Source: Pseudomonas tolaasii NCPPB 2192
GTDB lineage: Bacteria; Pseudomonadota; Gammaproteobacteria; Pseudomonadales; Pseudomonadaceae
DNA length: 64,000 nt
Assembly: GCF_002813445.1 (NCBI RefSeq)
Contig: NZ_PHHD01000001.1
Coordinates: 4,836,001 to 4,900,000 of the forward strand
Direction: 5' to 3'
Shown: one piece after another, positions 17,429-26,860 of the stretch
Layout: each line of letters starts with the position of its first letter
How positions within the stretch are numbered: the first letter of the stretch is position 1
Made by a program: the position numbers and the translations under genes
Notes under the pieces: generated by a model
What the model was told of the DNA's origin: nothing
Seen by the model: the letters and a program-made list of their open reading frames with translations, nothing else
The model's database searches: none

Positions 17429-18130
17429 ATGGCACGACACAAACCGGCCGCCGAAGGCGGTTATCAGCGCGGCGAAGAAACCCGCGCACGCATTGTCGAG
17501 GCGGCCATCGCCGTATTTGGCGAACGCGGCTATGACGGTGCGTCGACGCGCGACATCGCCACGGTTGCCGGGGTGAACGCGCCGGCGATCCAGTATTACT
17601 TTGACGGCAAGGAAGGCGTGTACCTGGCGTGCGTCGAGCACTTGATCGAGCTGCTGTGGAGCAAGATGGGTGCGCCTGTGGGGGCTGCGGAAAGCGTACT
17701 GGCTGACGCCGATGCGAGCGATGAAGCGATGATCGTGGCCTCGCTGGGCATTTTGGGCACGGTGGTTTCGACCATCCAGGACAGCCCGCAAACCAGCACC
17801 ATGCGCGCGTTCATGGACCGCCATCAGGCAGGCCTGTGCCCCGCCATCGCAACCACTGCGTTCGACGAGCGTTTCAAGGCACGTATCGGCCGAGTGATTC
17901 GCCAGTTGATATCGCGCTTGTCCGGCTTCGCGGTGGAGGATGAGCGAACGGTGATCCATTCCATGGCGCTCTTCACCCAGGGCCTGGCCTTTCGCGTGCA
18001 AAAGCCCAAGCTGCTTGAGGCGCTGAAATGGACCGAGGTCAACCAGAAGGAAATGGAACAGGTGCGCGATGTGGTGCTGATGCAGGCGCGGTTTACGCTG
18101 GAAGGGTTGGCGAATCAGCGGGTCGAGTAA
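17429..18130 (+). CDS. TetR/AcrR regulator, CecR (YbiH)-like
   Basis: 233 aa. The ATG at 17429 follows GGGAG, and upstream in-frame codons are antisense to emrA and rejected. The N-terminal HTH is RARIVEAAIAVFGERGYDG followed by STRDIATVAGVNAPAIQYYF. The C-terminal half resembles the DUF1956 ligand domain of CecR. It is divergent from the efflux operon with about 100 bp between, where a TTCGCGAA palindrome lies, so it probably represses the pump and itself until a drug-like ligand binds. Confidence 0.85.
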   Translation: MARHKPAAEGGYQRGEETRARIVEAAIAVFGERGYDGASTRDIATVAGVNAPAIQYYFDGKEGVYLACVEHLIELLWSKMGAPVGAAESVLADADASDEAMIVASLGILGTVVSTIQDSPQTSTMRAFMDRHQAGLCPAIATTAFDERFKARIGRVIRQLISRLSGFAVEDERTVIHSMALFTQGLAFRVQKPKLLEALKWTEVNQKEMEQVRDVVLMQARFTLEGLANQRVE

Positions 18131-18152
18131 GGCACTCCCACTCGCGGCGGTG

Positions 18153-18167
18153 AAGGGTCTGACCCTT
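18153..18167. terminator. small inverted repeat between convergent genes
   Basis: AAGGGT-CTG-ACCCTT lies in the 46-bp gap between the TetR and LysR 3' ends. It has no T-run, so it is at best a weak bidirectional terminator. Confidence 0.3.
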
Positions 18168-18176
18168 GAGCGGCAA

Positions 18177-19100
18177 TCAATATGCGTCGCGGGGGATCAT
18201 TGAAATGAATTCAGACTTGAACAGTGCCTCCATCACCCGCATGAAATCCGAGGCCAGTTGTGAGCGCTGCTGATGACTGGGAAACACGATCGACACCTCA
18301 AAAGGAATGTGCTGATCGAGCTTTCTGAAAGTAATGCCGGGGTACTTGGTGTAAGACGCCGTGAACGGGTCGCAGACCGTCAGCCCCAAGCCGCCCGACA
18401 CCATGCCGCAGGCCGAGTGGGCGGCCGTGGTCTCAACCGACGAAATACCCGCCACACCACGCGCCTCCATGGCCGCGGTGATGCGACGCTGCAACGGGTT
18501 GTTTGCATTCATCGATACCAGCCTGCGCCCGTGCAAATCGTTCAGAGATACCACGGTTTTTGCCGCCAGCGCATCATCCGCCGGCATGACGCACACGGCG
18601 CTGATGGGGGGCAGGGCGACGGCCTGAATGCCGGGGTACTCGCCTGAGGGAATCTGCACAAAACCGATATCCAGCTGGTTCGCCGACGTCAGTTCAAGAA
18701 TCCCCAGGGAATTGCGTACGTCCAGCGACGTGCGCACCTCCGGGTGCCGGCGCGCAAACCGGCATACGCCTTCCGCCACCACGCTCAAGCCCAGTGTGCT
18801 CATGGCGCCAATGCGCAAGGTACCCGTGCGCAGGGTCACCAGGTCTTCTGCGACACGCTCGATGCGTTCGATGCCCTGGTAGAACTTGTCGACCTCGGCA
18901 TACAGCACCTGCGCTTCCGCTCCGGGAATCAGGCGGTTGCCTTCGCGCCGAAACAGGCGGATGGAAAGGGTGACCTCTAGGTCCCGAATCAGCCGACTGA
19001 TGGCGGGTTGGCTGACTTGCAGTGTTTCTGCGGCGATGGTCATGCTGCCTGTTTGCATCACGGTGCGGAAAGCTTCCAATTGACGAGGGTTGAGTTTCAT
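18177..19100 (-). CDS. LysR-family regulator of the ABC/lyase operon
   Basis: 307 aa. The N-terminal HTH is complete (LEAFRTVMQTGSMTIAAETL, QVSQPAISRLIRDLE) and the periplasmic-binding-like effector domain follows (LRIGAMSTLGLSVVAEGVCRF). The MKLNPRQLEAFRTV start and the domain order resemble NocR/OccR-type opine regulators. It is divergent from the importer/lyase operon, with 187 bp between. Inference: it senses the imported conjugate or its breakdown product. Confidence 0.88.
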   Translation of the reverse strand: MKLNPRQLEAFRTVMQTGSMTIAAETLQVSQPAISRLIRDLEVTLSIRLFRREGNRLIPGAEAQVLYAEVDKFYQGIERIERVAEDLVTLRTGTLRIGAMSTLGLSVVAEGVCRFARRHPEVRTSLDVRNSLGILELTSANQLDIGFVQIPSGEYPGIQAVALPPISAVCVMPADDALAAKTVVSLNDLHGRRLVSMNANNPLQRRITAAMEARGVAGISSVETTAAHSACGMVSGGLGLTVCDPFTASYTKYPGITFRKLDQHIPFEVSIVFPSHQQRSQLASDFMRVMEALFKSEFISMIPRDAY

Positions 19101-19171
19101 CGTAGTTCTCGAAAGGGATAGCGAGTGAGCTTTGGCCGAGGCTATAACATTTTGTTATGTGCGTCCAACAA

Positions 19172-19235
19172 GTTACCGGTTTGCTATCGGATTGTAACCG
19201 GGCGATGATTTAGTTGCGTAGTTTTAACCGGTAAC
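19172..19235. promoter_or_regulatory. inverted-repeat cluster in LysR/ABC intergenic region
   Basis: GTTACCGGT (19172-19180) is exactly inverted as ACCGGTAAC (19227-19235), and a further GTAACCGG lies at about 19194-19201. Three CCGGT-containing half-sites in the divergent promoter region look like operators for the LysR protein. Confidence 0.45.
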
Positions 19236-19287
19236 GGCCCGATGTTAATACTTTTGATGCGGGCGTAAAATAACAAGAGGAAGGCGC

Positions 19288-20208
19288 GTGCTTAATTATA
19301 CCTTGCGCAGGTTGTTACTCCTGCTTCCCATGCTGGCGGGAGTATCCATTGCGATATTTCTGGTCATGCACTTTATACCCGGTGATCCGGCGCAACTTGC
19401 TGCCGGCCCTGAGGCGACAGAAGAAGATGTTGCACAAATACGCACTAATTATGGTTTGGATAAACCACTGGTTACCCAGTACTTCATTTATGTAAAAAAG
19501 ATTGCCAGTGGGGATTTTGGTGAGTCATTCCAGACATTCACGCCGGTACTCGACGGCATCGCCCGCACACTTCCCGCCACGCTGGAATTGACGCTGGCGG
19601 GCATGCTGCTGGCCGTGGTTGTCGGAGTGCCTTTAGGCGTGCTGGCGGCGTTGCGGCCTCGTGGAATGCTGGACAGCGCGCTGACGACGTTCGCCGTACT
19701 GGGCATTTCGGTGCCGGGCTTTTTCCTGGGCCTCATCTTGATGTCCATATTCTCGGCCTATCTCGGCTGGTTACCGCCCACAGGGCGTGGCAGTTGGCAG
19801 CACCTGTTGTTGCCGGCCCTGACACTCGGCCTGCCTTATGTCGCAACGTTCTCACGATTGGCACGCTCCACCATGATGGATGTGCTCCAGGAAGATTATG
19901 TGCGCACTGCTTATGCCAAAGGCGTGCCCAGTTACAAAGTGGTGATCAAACATGCACTTTCCAATGCGGCTATTCCATTGGTGACCGTATTCGGAGTGGA
20001 CTTTGGTCGGTTATTGGGAGGTGCCGTTATTGTTGAGACCGTATTTGCCTGGCCGGGCATGGGGCGCTATTTGATTGATGCAATCATGGCGCGGGATATT
20101 TATGTGGTTCAAGGCACCGTTTTAGTGTTTGCCTCGCTGGTGGTCATTATTAACTTACTGGTGGATCTTGTGTATGGCGTCCTCGACCCTCGCATCACCT
20201 ACAACTGA
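19288..20208 (+). CDS. peptide/nickel-type ABC permease (DppB-like)
   Basis: 306 aa inner-membrane protein with a GTG start preceded by AAGAGGAAGG. It begins MLNYTLRRLLLLLPMLAGVS and has six hydrophobic segments. The DppB-type N-terminal loop FIPGDPAQLAAGPEATEED and the EAA region DYVRTAYAKGVPSYKVVIKH are present. First gene of a five-gene importer operon. Confidence 0.92.
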   Translation: MLNYTLRRLLLLLPMLAGVSIAIFLVMHFIPGDPAQLAAGPEATEEDVAQIRTNYGLDKPLVTQYFIYVKKIASGDFGESFQTFTPVLDGIARTLPATLELTLAGMLLAVVVGVPLGVLAALRPRGMLDSALTTFAVLGISVPGFFLGLILMSIFSAYLGWLPPTGRGSWQHLLLPALTLGLPYVATFSRLARSTMMDVLQEDYVRTAYAKGVPSYKVVIKHALSNAAIPLVTVFGVDFGRLLGGAVIVETVFAWPGMGRYLIDAIMARDIYVVQGTVLVFASLVVIINLLVDLVYGVLDPRITYN

Positions 20209-20215
20209 GGCTGCT

Positions 20216-21079
20216 ATGTTTAATACAAAAAGACGCGGCTTCGGATTTGTCAGTTTCCTGATCTCAAACAAACGATGGTTTGCCCTCAGTGCCCTGGTGG
20301 TGATTGCACTTATGGTCGCGGCCGCTGTGTGTGCGCCGTTGGTCTTCAGTTGGGATGCGGTGACCCGAATCAACTTGTCCAGCTCCTTGATCAGTCCGGG
20401 CTCCGGCTTTTTACTGGGTTCCGATCAAATGGGTAGGGACTTGCTGGGCCGTGTCCTGTGGGGCGCCCGGATCACCCTGACCGTGGCGATTTCCAGTGTT
20501 GCCATCGCGATGGTGGTGGGGGTTTCGGTCGGGGCCGCGTGTGGTTATTACAATGGCGCGATCGCCAGCCTGGTCATGCGGGTCATGGACGCGATGATCG
20601 CCTTCCCAAGAACCCTGGTGGCGATTCTAGTGATCACCGTGGTCGGTAACAGCATCCTCAGCCTGACGCTGGCCATTGCCATCTCCAGTATTCCGATTTA
20701 CGTGCGGTTCTTCGCCGGGCCGGTTGCGGCATTGAGGCACCGGGAATTCGTGCTGGCCTCAAAATCCATCGGCGTCGGCAACGTGCGGCTCCTGCGGGTG
20801 CACATCCTGCCCAACATCGGTTCGTTGATCATCATCCAGGCCACCGTGTCGCTGGCAGAGGCCATCCTGATCGGCTCGGGGCTCAGCTTCCTCGGCCTTG
20901 GCCCACCGCCGCCCGCGCCGGAGTGGGGCTCGATGATTGCCGAATCGCGGCCATTGCTGACCACCCACCCGTACATCTTGCTGGCCCCCGGTTGTGCCCT
21001 CGTGTTGACGATCCTGAGCTTCAACATTCTGGGGGACGCGCTGCGGGACTATATCGACCCGAAATCGCGAAAGGTTTGA
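20216..21079 (+). CDS. peptide/nickel-type ABC permease (DppC-like)
   Basis: 287 aa. The ATG at 20216 has TGAGG just upstream and lies 7 nt after dppB-like stop. It shows the DppC layout: N-terminal helix, extracytoplasmic loop with GSDQMGRDLLGRVLWGARI, and the EAA-type loop REFVLASKSIGVGNVRLLR. It ends DALRDYIDPKSRKV, typical for the family. Partner of the DppB-like protein. Confidence 0.92.
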   Translation: MFNTKRRGFGFVSFLISNKRWFALSALVVIALMVAAAVCAPLVFSWDAVTRINLSSSLISPGSGFLLGSDQMGRDLLGRVLWGARITLTVAISSVAIAMVVGVSVGAACGYYNGAIASLVMRVMDAMIAFPRTLVAILVITVVGNSILSLTLAIAISSIPIYVRFFAGPVAALRHREFVLASKSIGVGNVRLLRVHILPNIGSLIIIQATVSLAEAILIGSGLSFLGLGPPPPAPEWGSMIAESRPLLTTHPYILLAPGCALVLTILSFNILGDALRDYIDPKSRKV

Positions 21080-21139
21080 CGGGTTGCGGCGCCGCTCCAA
21101 CGGCCCGTTACATACACCGATCATCAGGTGAGAAAGACA

Positions 21140-22720
21140 ATGCAACGCTCAAGAGTCCTCGCAATGCTGATAAGCGGTTTTTGCGCCCTCAACATTGCCG
21201 CATTACCCCTCGGTTCGGCCAGCGCGGCCAGTGCCAAAGAACCGGGCCGGATCACGTTCGTACAAGGTTCTGACGTCGATACGTTGGACCCGGCCATGTC
21301 CCGCAGTGTGCCGTCCTATAACGTCATGGATCACATGTTTGATCGGCTGGTCGACTGGAAAGGGCAGGAACACGAAGGGTTTGTTCCCGCTCTGGCGCAA
21401 TCATGGACGCGCACGGCTGACGGCAGGCAATGGACGTTTGTATTGCGCCAGGGTGTGAAGTTTCACGACGGTACCCCGTTCAATGCCGAGGCGGTGAAGT
21501 TCAACCTCGACAGAATCCGTGACCCGAAACTGGGTTCGGCGCACCGATCGTATTACACCGATATTGACTCGGTGGAGGTCGTTTCTCCCTATGAGGTTCG
21601 CATCAGCACACAGCACGCCTCGCCGACCATGCTGGAACTGTTGGCCAAACAGTCGTCATCCATCAACAGCCCGGCGGCTGTGGCTAAATACGGGCGAGCG
21701 TACGGGCACCACCCGGTGGGCACCGGGCCTTATGTCTTCGAGAGCTGGGTGCCCAATGACCAGGTGATTATCCAGCGCAACCCGGCGTTTTATGGCGAGG
21801 CGGCCAAGCCCTCGACCCTGATCTTTCGCCCGGTCAAGGAAGACGCCTCGCGCGTTATCGAACTGAGAACGCGCAACGCCGAGATTGCCGGCAACCTGTC
21901 ACCGGAAGCCGCCATCGAACTGGCTGAACAGAAGACATCCAGCCTGTTGCGTGTGCCCAGTACCTTTCAGGTGTTCTTTGAACTGAACCTGACCAAGCCG
22001 CCGTTCAACGACCCGCGCATACGCCGCGCCGTCAGCCTGGCCATCGACCGTCAGGCCATTGTCGACAAGGTGTTGCTCGGCTACGCCAAAGTGCCGACCG
22101 GCCCATTTCCGCCAGGCACCCAGGCGCGGCGCAAATTTGCGCCAATACCCTACGACCCTGAGCGCGCACGCCAACTGATCAACGAGGTTTACCCAGGCGG
22201 CTACCCCGGCACGATTGTTCTATGGACGCCTTCCGGCCGCTACACCAAAGACCGCCAGGTGGCTGAAGTGGTGCAGGGCTACTTGAATGCGGTCGGGCTC
22301 AAGACCGAATTCAAAGTGTGGGAATGGGCCACCTACCAGAAAAACCTGTACCGCGCCGAGCCGGGGCAGGGCACGGGCAAGGGCTCCAACGACGCCAATT
22401 TGTGGCTGTTGGGCACCGGCATTTCCGATGCGGACATACGCCTGCGCCGAAAGTTGTCCAGCGGTGACCCGCAAAACCTGACCGGCTACAGCAATGCCCG
22501 GGTGGACAACTACCTCCAGTTGGCTTCGCGTGAATTGGACCCGCAAAAGCGCATGGCCTATTACGGGCAGATCCAGCAAATCCTCTGGGAACAAGACGCC
22601 GATAACCTGCCGCTGTTTGATCAGGAGCAGTTGATTGGCGTGCGCAAAGGTTTAACCGGCCTCGACGTGGACTACGACGGGACCACCGATTTAAAGCATG
22701 TAGAACTGATTGAGCGGTGA
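21140..22720 (+). CDS. ABC substrate-binding protein, family 5 (DppA/OppA-like)
   Basis: 526 aa. The ATG at 21140 has AGGTGAGA upstream. A Sec signal (LAMLISGFCALNIAALPLGS, then ASA) precedes a family-5 binding fold with the signature WTFVLRQGVKFHDGTPFNAE and GTGPYVFESWVPNDQV. These proteins bind peptides, opines, nickel chelates or other bulky zwitterions in the periplasm. The linked lyase suggests a ligand that contains an N-substituted aspartate. Confidence 0.92.
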   Translation: MQRSRVLAMLISGFCALNIAALPLGSASAASAKEPGRITFVQGSDVDTLDPAMSRSVPSYNVMDHMFDRLVDWKGQEHEGFVPALAQSWTRTADGRQWTFVLRQGVKFHDGTPFNAEAVKFNLDRIRDPKLGSAHRSYYTDIDSVEVVSPYEVRISTQHASPTMLELLAKQSSSINSPAAVAKYGRAYGHHPVGTGPYVFESWVPNDQVIIQRNPAFYGEAAKPSTLIFRPVKEDASRVIELRTRNAEIAGNLSPEAAIELAEQKTSSLLRVPSTFQVFFELNLTKPPFNDPRIRRAVSLAIDRQAIVDKVLLGYAKVPTGPFPPGTQARRKFAPIPYDPERARQLINEVYPGGYPGTIVLWTPSGRYTKDRQVAEVVQGYLNAVGLKTEFKVWEWATYQKNLYRAEPGQGTGKGSNDANLWLLGTGISDADIRLRRKLSSGDPQNLTGYSNARVDNYLQLASRELDPQKRMAYYGQIQQILWEQDADNLPLFDQEQLIGVRKGLTGLDVDYDGTTDLKHVELIER

Positions 22721-24232
22721 ATGAAAATGTCTAATGCACAGGCCAGTGAAGTGTTGTTAACCGATGCGCGTTTGAGCGCACCGCCTGCCGAACGCATGGT
22801 CAAGTACCATGATGTGCCGGCGCTGGAAACCGAGAAACGCCAGTTCCATGAGTTCGTTGAAGTGGACCTGGCGCACACGGTGATGCTGGTGGAACAGAAG
22901 ATCCTGTCCGTCCCGGTGGGCCAGGCCATCCTCGCCGAACTGCGGCGCATCCGCGGGATGAAACCGGCAGATTTCCCCTTCGACGTGAAGAAAGGCAGCT
23001 TTCTGCTTCAGGTCGAGTCCTACCTGTTTTCGCGGATTGGTGAAGACTCGGCCGGCCAGATGCACACCGGGCGCAGCCGTATCGACCAGGGCGCGACGGT
23101 GCGCCGGCTGTATGACCGCACGCGCATTCTCGCCGTGCTGGATCGCATCAATGAATTCCAGGTTGCACTGATCGAAAAAGCCACGCAGCACGCCGACACC
23201 ATCATGCCAGGCTACACCCATATGCAGCACGCCCAGCCTTGGGTGTTCGGCCACTACTTGCTGAGCTTTACCTCTCGCCTGCACGACAGTTTCAGCCGCT
23301 TGATGCACGCCTACGGCCGGGTCAACCGCAACCCGCTGGGTGCGGTCGGGCTGGCAGGTACGTCCTGGCCGCTGGACCGCCAGCGCACCACGCATCTGCT
23401 GGGGTTCGACAGCCTGGTGGACAACTCCAAGCTAGGCCGCGAGGCATGGTACGCCGCGGAAACCATCGGCGCGCTGTCGTTTGTCATGGCTGACCTCAAC
23501 GACTTGGCCACCGACCTGCACATCTGGTCCAGCGTGGAGTTCGCCACGGTCGAAAGCCATGACGGTTATTGCGGCACCAGCAGCATTTTCCCACAAAAGA
23601 AAAACCCCAGCGGCCTGGAAACCATCAAAAAAGCGGCGGGCGGTTCGGTGACCTGGCTCAGCACGGCCCTGGCAACCTTCAGGTCCGAAGGCACCGGGGA
23701 CCAGGCCATGCGCGACCTGCCACTAATTCACGAGGCACTCTCCACCACCGAAGGCATGCTCGACCTGTTCACCGGCATCATCGAAACGCTGGTGGTGCAT
23801 GAAGATCGCATGGCGCAACTGTTGTCCGGCAGTTGGTGCACGGCAAGCAACCTGGCGGACATCATCGTGCGCGACAGGGGTATCTCGTTCCGCCAGGTGC
23901 ATCACATCGTTGCGCGGCTGGTGCGCAATTGTCTGGCCGACGGTGTTTCGCCCGGCAAGGTGACCGGCGCGGCGCTGGACCATGCCGCACTGGAAACCAC
24001 GGGTGCGGCGCTGGGGTATGACGACGCGCAGGTGCGAGATGCCCTGAACCCGCAACGGTTTGTGCAAACCCGCACCTCCACCGGAGGCGTTGGCCCTGGC
24101 GAGGTGCGTCGTATGTTGGCAGTCGCCCACAGCGAGTTGCAGCAGGACCGCGACTGGGTCGCCCAACACCGCGAGCAACTCGCCCGCTCACGTGCAGACC
24201 TCGACTGCGCCGTGTCCAGAATTGTCGATTGA
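22721..24232 (+). CDS. argininosuccinate lyase-like enzyme of the ABC operon
   Basis: 503 aa member of the aspartase/argininosuccinate lyase superfamily. Visible motifs are HTGRSRIDQGAT, GYTHMQHAQP and the flexible catalytic loop GTSSIFPQKKNP (residues 285-296). Compared with canonical ArgH, the Asn of SRND, which contacts substrate, is Ile, THLQRAQP is THMQHAQP, and the Met of the loop is Phe. ArgH is usually about 460 aa, and this protein has an N-terminal extension. It sits between the binding protein and the ATPase genes of an importer, which is not where arginine synthesis genes lie. Most likely it cleaves an imported N-substituted aspartate to fumarate plus an amine; the substrate is unknown. 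Confidence 0.85.
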   Translation: MKMSNAQASEVLLTDARLSAPPAERMVKYHDVPALETEKRQFHEFVEVDLAHTVMLVEQKILSVPVGQAILAELRRIRGMKPADFPFDVKKGSFLLQVESYLFSRIGEDSAGQMHTGRSRIDQGATVRRLYDRTRILAVLDRINEFQVALIEKATQHADTIMPGYTHMQHAQPWVFGHYLLSFTSRLHDSFSRLMHAYGRVNRNPLGAVGLAGTSWPLDRQRTTHLLGFDSLVDNSKLGREAWYAAETIGALSFVMADLNDLATDLHIWSSVEFATVESHDGYCGTSSIFPQKKNPSGLETIKKAAGGSVTWLSTALATFRSEGTGDQAMRDLPLIHEALSTTEGMLDLFTGIIETLVVHEDRMAQLLSGSWCTASNLADIIVRDRGISFRQVHHIVARLVRNCLADGVSPGKVTGAALDHAALETTGAALGYDDAQVRDALNPQRFVQTRTSTGGVGPGEVRRMLAVAHSELQQDRDWVAQHREQLARSRADLDCAVSRIVD

Positions 24233-24244
24233 AGGAGCCACCCA

Positions 24245-26077
24245 ATGGATGACAATTTGGTAGCCCGCGTGCAGAACCTGAGCGTCGGCTTTGGCCCCAA
24301 GGGCTTTGAGACGCCGGTGGTGCGCGACGTGTCGTTTGATGTGCGGCGCGGCCAGACACTGGCCATTGTCGGCGAGTCCGGCTCCGGTAAATCGGTGACG
24401 TCGATGGCCATGATGGGCTTGATCAAGCGTGCAGGCGGGCGGGTGCTGTCAGGCTCGATGCAACTGCAGACCCGGGACAACCGCCGGATTGATCTGGTCA
24501 ACGCGCCCGAGTCGGTGATGCGCCATCTCAGGGGCGCCTCGATGTCGATGATCTTCCAGGAGCCGATGACCTCGCTTAACCCGGTGTTCAAGGTCAGCGC
24601 CCAACTCACCGAGGCGATTGTGTTGCACAAACGTTGCACCCGCGCGGTCGCCTATGAACAGGCGTTGCGCATGCTTGACCTGGTGCGCATTCCCGACGCC
24701 CGACAAGTCATGGGCCGTTATCCTCATGAGCTGTCCGGCGGCATGCGCCAGCGCATCATGATTGCGATGTCGCTGGTCTGCGAGCCGACCCTGCTGATTG
24801 CCGACGAACCCACCACGGCGCTGGATGTGACGGTGCAGGCGCAGATCTTGCGCATCATCAAGGAGCTGCAGGCCGACCTGGCCATGGGCGTGATTTTCAT
24901 TACCCATGACATGGGCGTCGTGGCGGAAGTTGCCGACCAGGTCATGGTCATGAAACAGGGCGAGACGGTTGAACATGGCACAGCCCAGGCAGTGCTGCTC
25001 AACCCCCGCGAGCCGTACACGCAGGCACTGCTGGCCGCCGTACCCAGGATCGGCTCCATGCGCGGCACCGACTTGCCGGCCAAATTTGCACTGCTCGACG
25101 AACAGGCCATTCCGGCGGAAGTACTGCCCGCAAACCCGCCGGACTACGCAAGCACGCCGTTGCTGAGCGTGAAGTCTTTGTCCATCCGCTACGACATACG
25201 CGGCGGTCTGTTGGGCGGGGTCAAGCGACGGGTGCACGCGGTCGAGGCCATCGATTTTGATATCTATGCGGGCGAAACGCTCGCGCTGGTGGGGGAGTCC
25301 GGCTGCGGCAAGTCCACCAGCGCTCGCGCGGTGGCGGGGCTGATGACCACCCAGGGCGGTGACATTGTGTTTGGCGGGCGCAGCCTCGTCGGGTTGAACT
25401 CACGGGACATGCAAGGGCTGCGGCGGGATATCCAGATGGTCTTCCAGGACCCGTATGCCTCGCTGAACCCGCGCCTGACGATCGAAGACAGCCTGCTGGA
25501 GCCGCTGCTGGTGCACGACATTGCCCGGGGCGAGGCCGCACGCAAAATCGTGCGCACGCTGCTGGAGCGCGTGGGTTTGCCCGCGGCGTATGCGCAGCGT
25601 TACCCCCATGAGTTTTCCGGTGGTCAGCGCCAACGTATCTGCATCGCCCGTGCGCTGGCGTTGTCGCCAAAGCTGATCATCGCCGATGAGGCGGTGTCGG
25701 CGCTGGACGTGTCGATTCAGGCGCAGGTGATCAACCTGCTGCAGGACTTGCAGCGGGAGCTGGGTATTTCATTTTTGTTCATTTCCCATGACCTTGCGGT
25801 GGTCGAGCGGGTCAGCCATCGGGTGGGCGTGATGTACCACGGGCGTATCGTTGAAATCGGCCCGCGCCGCTCGGTGTTCGAGAATCCTCAGCACGCCTAC
25901 ACGCAAAAGCTGTTGAGCGCCGTGCCTTCGGCTGACCTCAACGCACCGAAAACGCCGTTCAGCCTGATGGAGGAGACGGTGCCGAGCCGTATTTATGATG
26001 TGAACCACCAGGCGGCAGCGATGCGTTACCGGCAGGTGGGGCCGGGACACTTTGTCGCCGATGCGGCCATTGCGTAA
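24245..26077 (+). CDS. fused double ABC ATPase (DppD-DppF type)
   Basis: 610 aa made of two ATP-binding domains. The first has GESGSGKS, LSGGMRQR and LIADEPTTALD. The second, starting near residue 300, has GESGCGKS, FSGGQRQR and IIADEAVSALD. In most Dpp/Opp systems these are separate proteins. AAGGAG precedes the ATG and the gene starts 12 nt after the lyase. It energises the permeases encoded at 19288 and 20216 and closes the operon. Confidence 0.92.
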   Translation: MDDNLVARVQNLSVGFGPKGFETPVVRDVSFDVRRGQTLAIVGESGSGKSVTSMAMMGLIKRAGGRVLSGSMQLQTRDNRRIDLVNAPESVMRHLRGASMSMIFQEPMTSLNPVFKVSAQLTEAIVLHKRCTRAVAYEQALRMLDLVRIPDARQVMGRYPHELSGGMRQRIMIAMSLVCEPTLLIADEPTTALDVTVQAQILRIIKELQADLAMGVIFITHDMGVVAEVADQVMVMKQGETVEHGTAQAVLLNPREPYTQALLAAVPRIGSMRGTDLPAKFALLDEQAIPAEVLPANPPDYASTPLLSVKSLSIRYDIRGGLLGGVKRRVHAVEAIDFDIYAGETLALVGESGCGKSTSARAVAGLMTTQGGDIVFGGRSLVGLNSRDMQGLRRDIQMVFQDPYASLNPRLTIEDSLLEPLLVHDIARGEAARKIVRTLLERVGLPAAYAQRYPHEFSGGQRQRICIARALALSPKLIIADEAVSALDVSIQAQVINLLQDLQRELGISFLFISHDLAVVERVSHRVGVMYHGRIVEIGPRRSVFENPQHAYTQKLLSAVPSADLNAPKTPFSLMEETVPSRIYDVNHQAAAMRYRQVGPGHFVADAAIA

Positions 26078-26208
26078 GGGCGTGCCGCCGGCCGGGCGTT
26101 GTGAAATGTTGTGAAGCACCATGGAATGGCCCTTTGCCCATGCTAACGTCCGCGTCGGGGTATCGTCAGCACGACGATTTCATTCGTTCCATTGAAGGAG
26201 CAGCGCCG

Positions 26209-26673
26209 ATGTCTACTACCGTAACGCCCGCGGCCGGCGGGCCGAACACTCCAAAGTCCTCACCGTCGTCGTTTGATGACAAGTTGAACATTGCCAAGTC
26301 GAGCAAGGTGATCGCCGATTACATGCGCCAGTCGGGCAAGTCGGCCATTACCAAGCAGGAACTGACGCAACTGGCCAATAACGCTTCAGGCAAGGTGCCG
26401 GCGAACGTTTCTGACGCAGCCAAGTACATGGAGCGCCACCCGGACGTATTCACCGCCATCGAAACCCACGACGTGGCCGGCGCCGACAACCTGTCCGGCG
26501 TGTGGAACTTCGATTGGGCAGCCAACGGCGGCTTGAAGGGCACGCCCACCGACGCCATCGCCAAAATGCAGGACACCTTTGACCTGGCCATTGCCAAGTC
26601 GGCGCAGATCACTGAAATCAGTACCGCCAAAAAGGCCGAGCTGGATTCGACCAAGCAACGGCCACAAAACTGA
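26209..26673 (+). CDS. HrpK-domain-like protein, putative type III-associated
   Basis: 154 aa. The ATG at 26209 has AAGGAG 8 nt upstream; earlier in-frame codons lack any site. The N-terminus is Ser/Thr/Pro-rich and flexible (MSTTVTPAAGGPNTPKSS), as in secreted type III substrates. The core has IADYMRQSGKSAITKQELT, DAAKYMERHPDVFTAIETHD and GVWNFDWAANGGL, which I recall from the conserved domain of HrpK translocator-like proteins. No secretion genes are nearby. Family assignment is from memory and tentative. Confidence 0.55.
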   Translation: MSTTVTPAAGGPNTPKSSPSSFDDKLNIAKSSKVIADYMRQSGKSAITKQELTQLANNASGKVPANVSDAAKYMERHPDVFTAIETHDVAGADNLSGVWNFDWAANGGLKGTPTDAIAKMQDTFDLAIAKSAQITEISTAKKAELDSTKQRPQN

Positions 26674-26706
26674 GTTCACTGCGGGTTGTTTGAAGACGTC
26701 ATTTCC

Positions 26707-26750
26707 GGCCGCCGACACGGGCATTGCCCGTCGGCGCCGGCCTTTCTTTT
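26707..26750 (+). terminator. Rho-independent terminator
   Basis: A GC-rich near-palindrome (GGCCGCCGAC...CGGGCATTGCCCG...CGGCGCCGGCC) is followed by TTTCTTTT. It ends the HrpK-like gene's transcript and lies before the hydrolase gene. Confidence 0.75.
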
Positions 26751-26860
26751 CAGCGCCAATTTTTATAGGTGGAACTGCCAACCTTTCGCAATGCGTTCAG
26801 CACAGATTCAAGCGGCGTGAGCAACTATGCACGTCTGCCCCCGTGCCCGGAGACGCCTTG

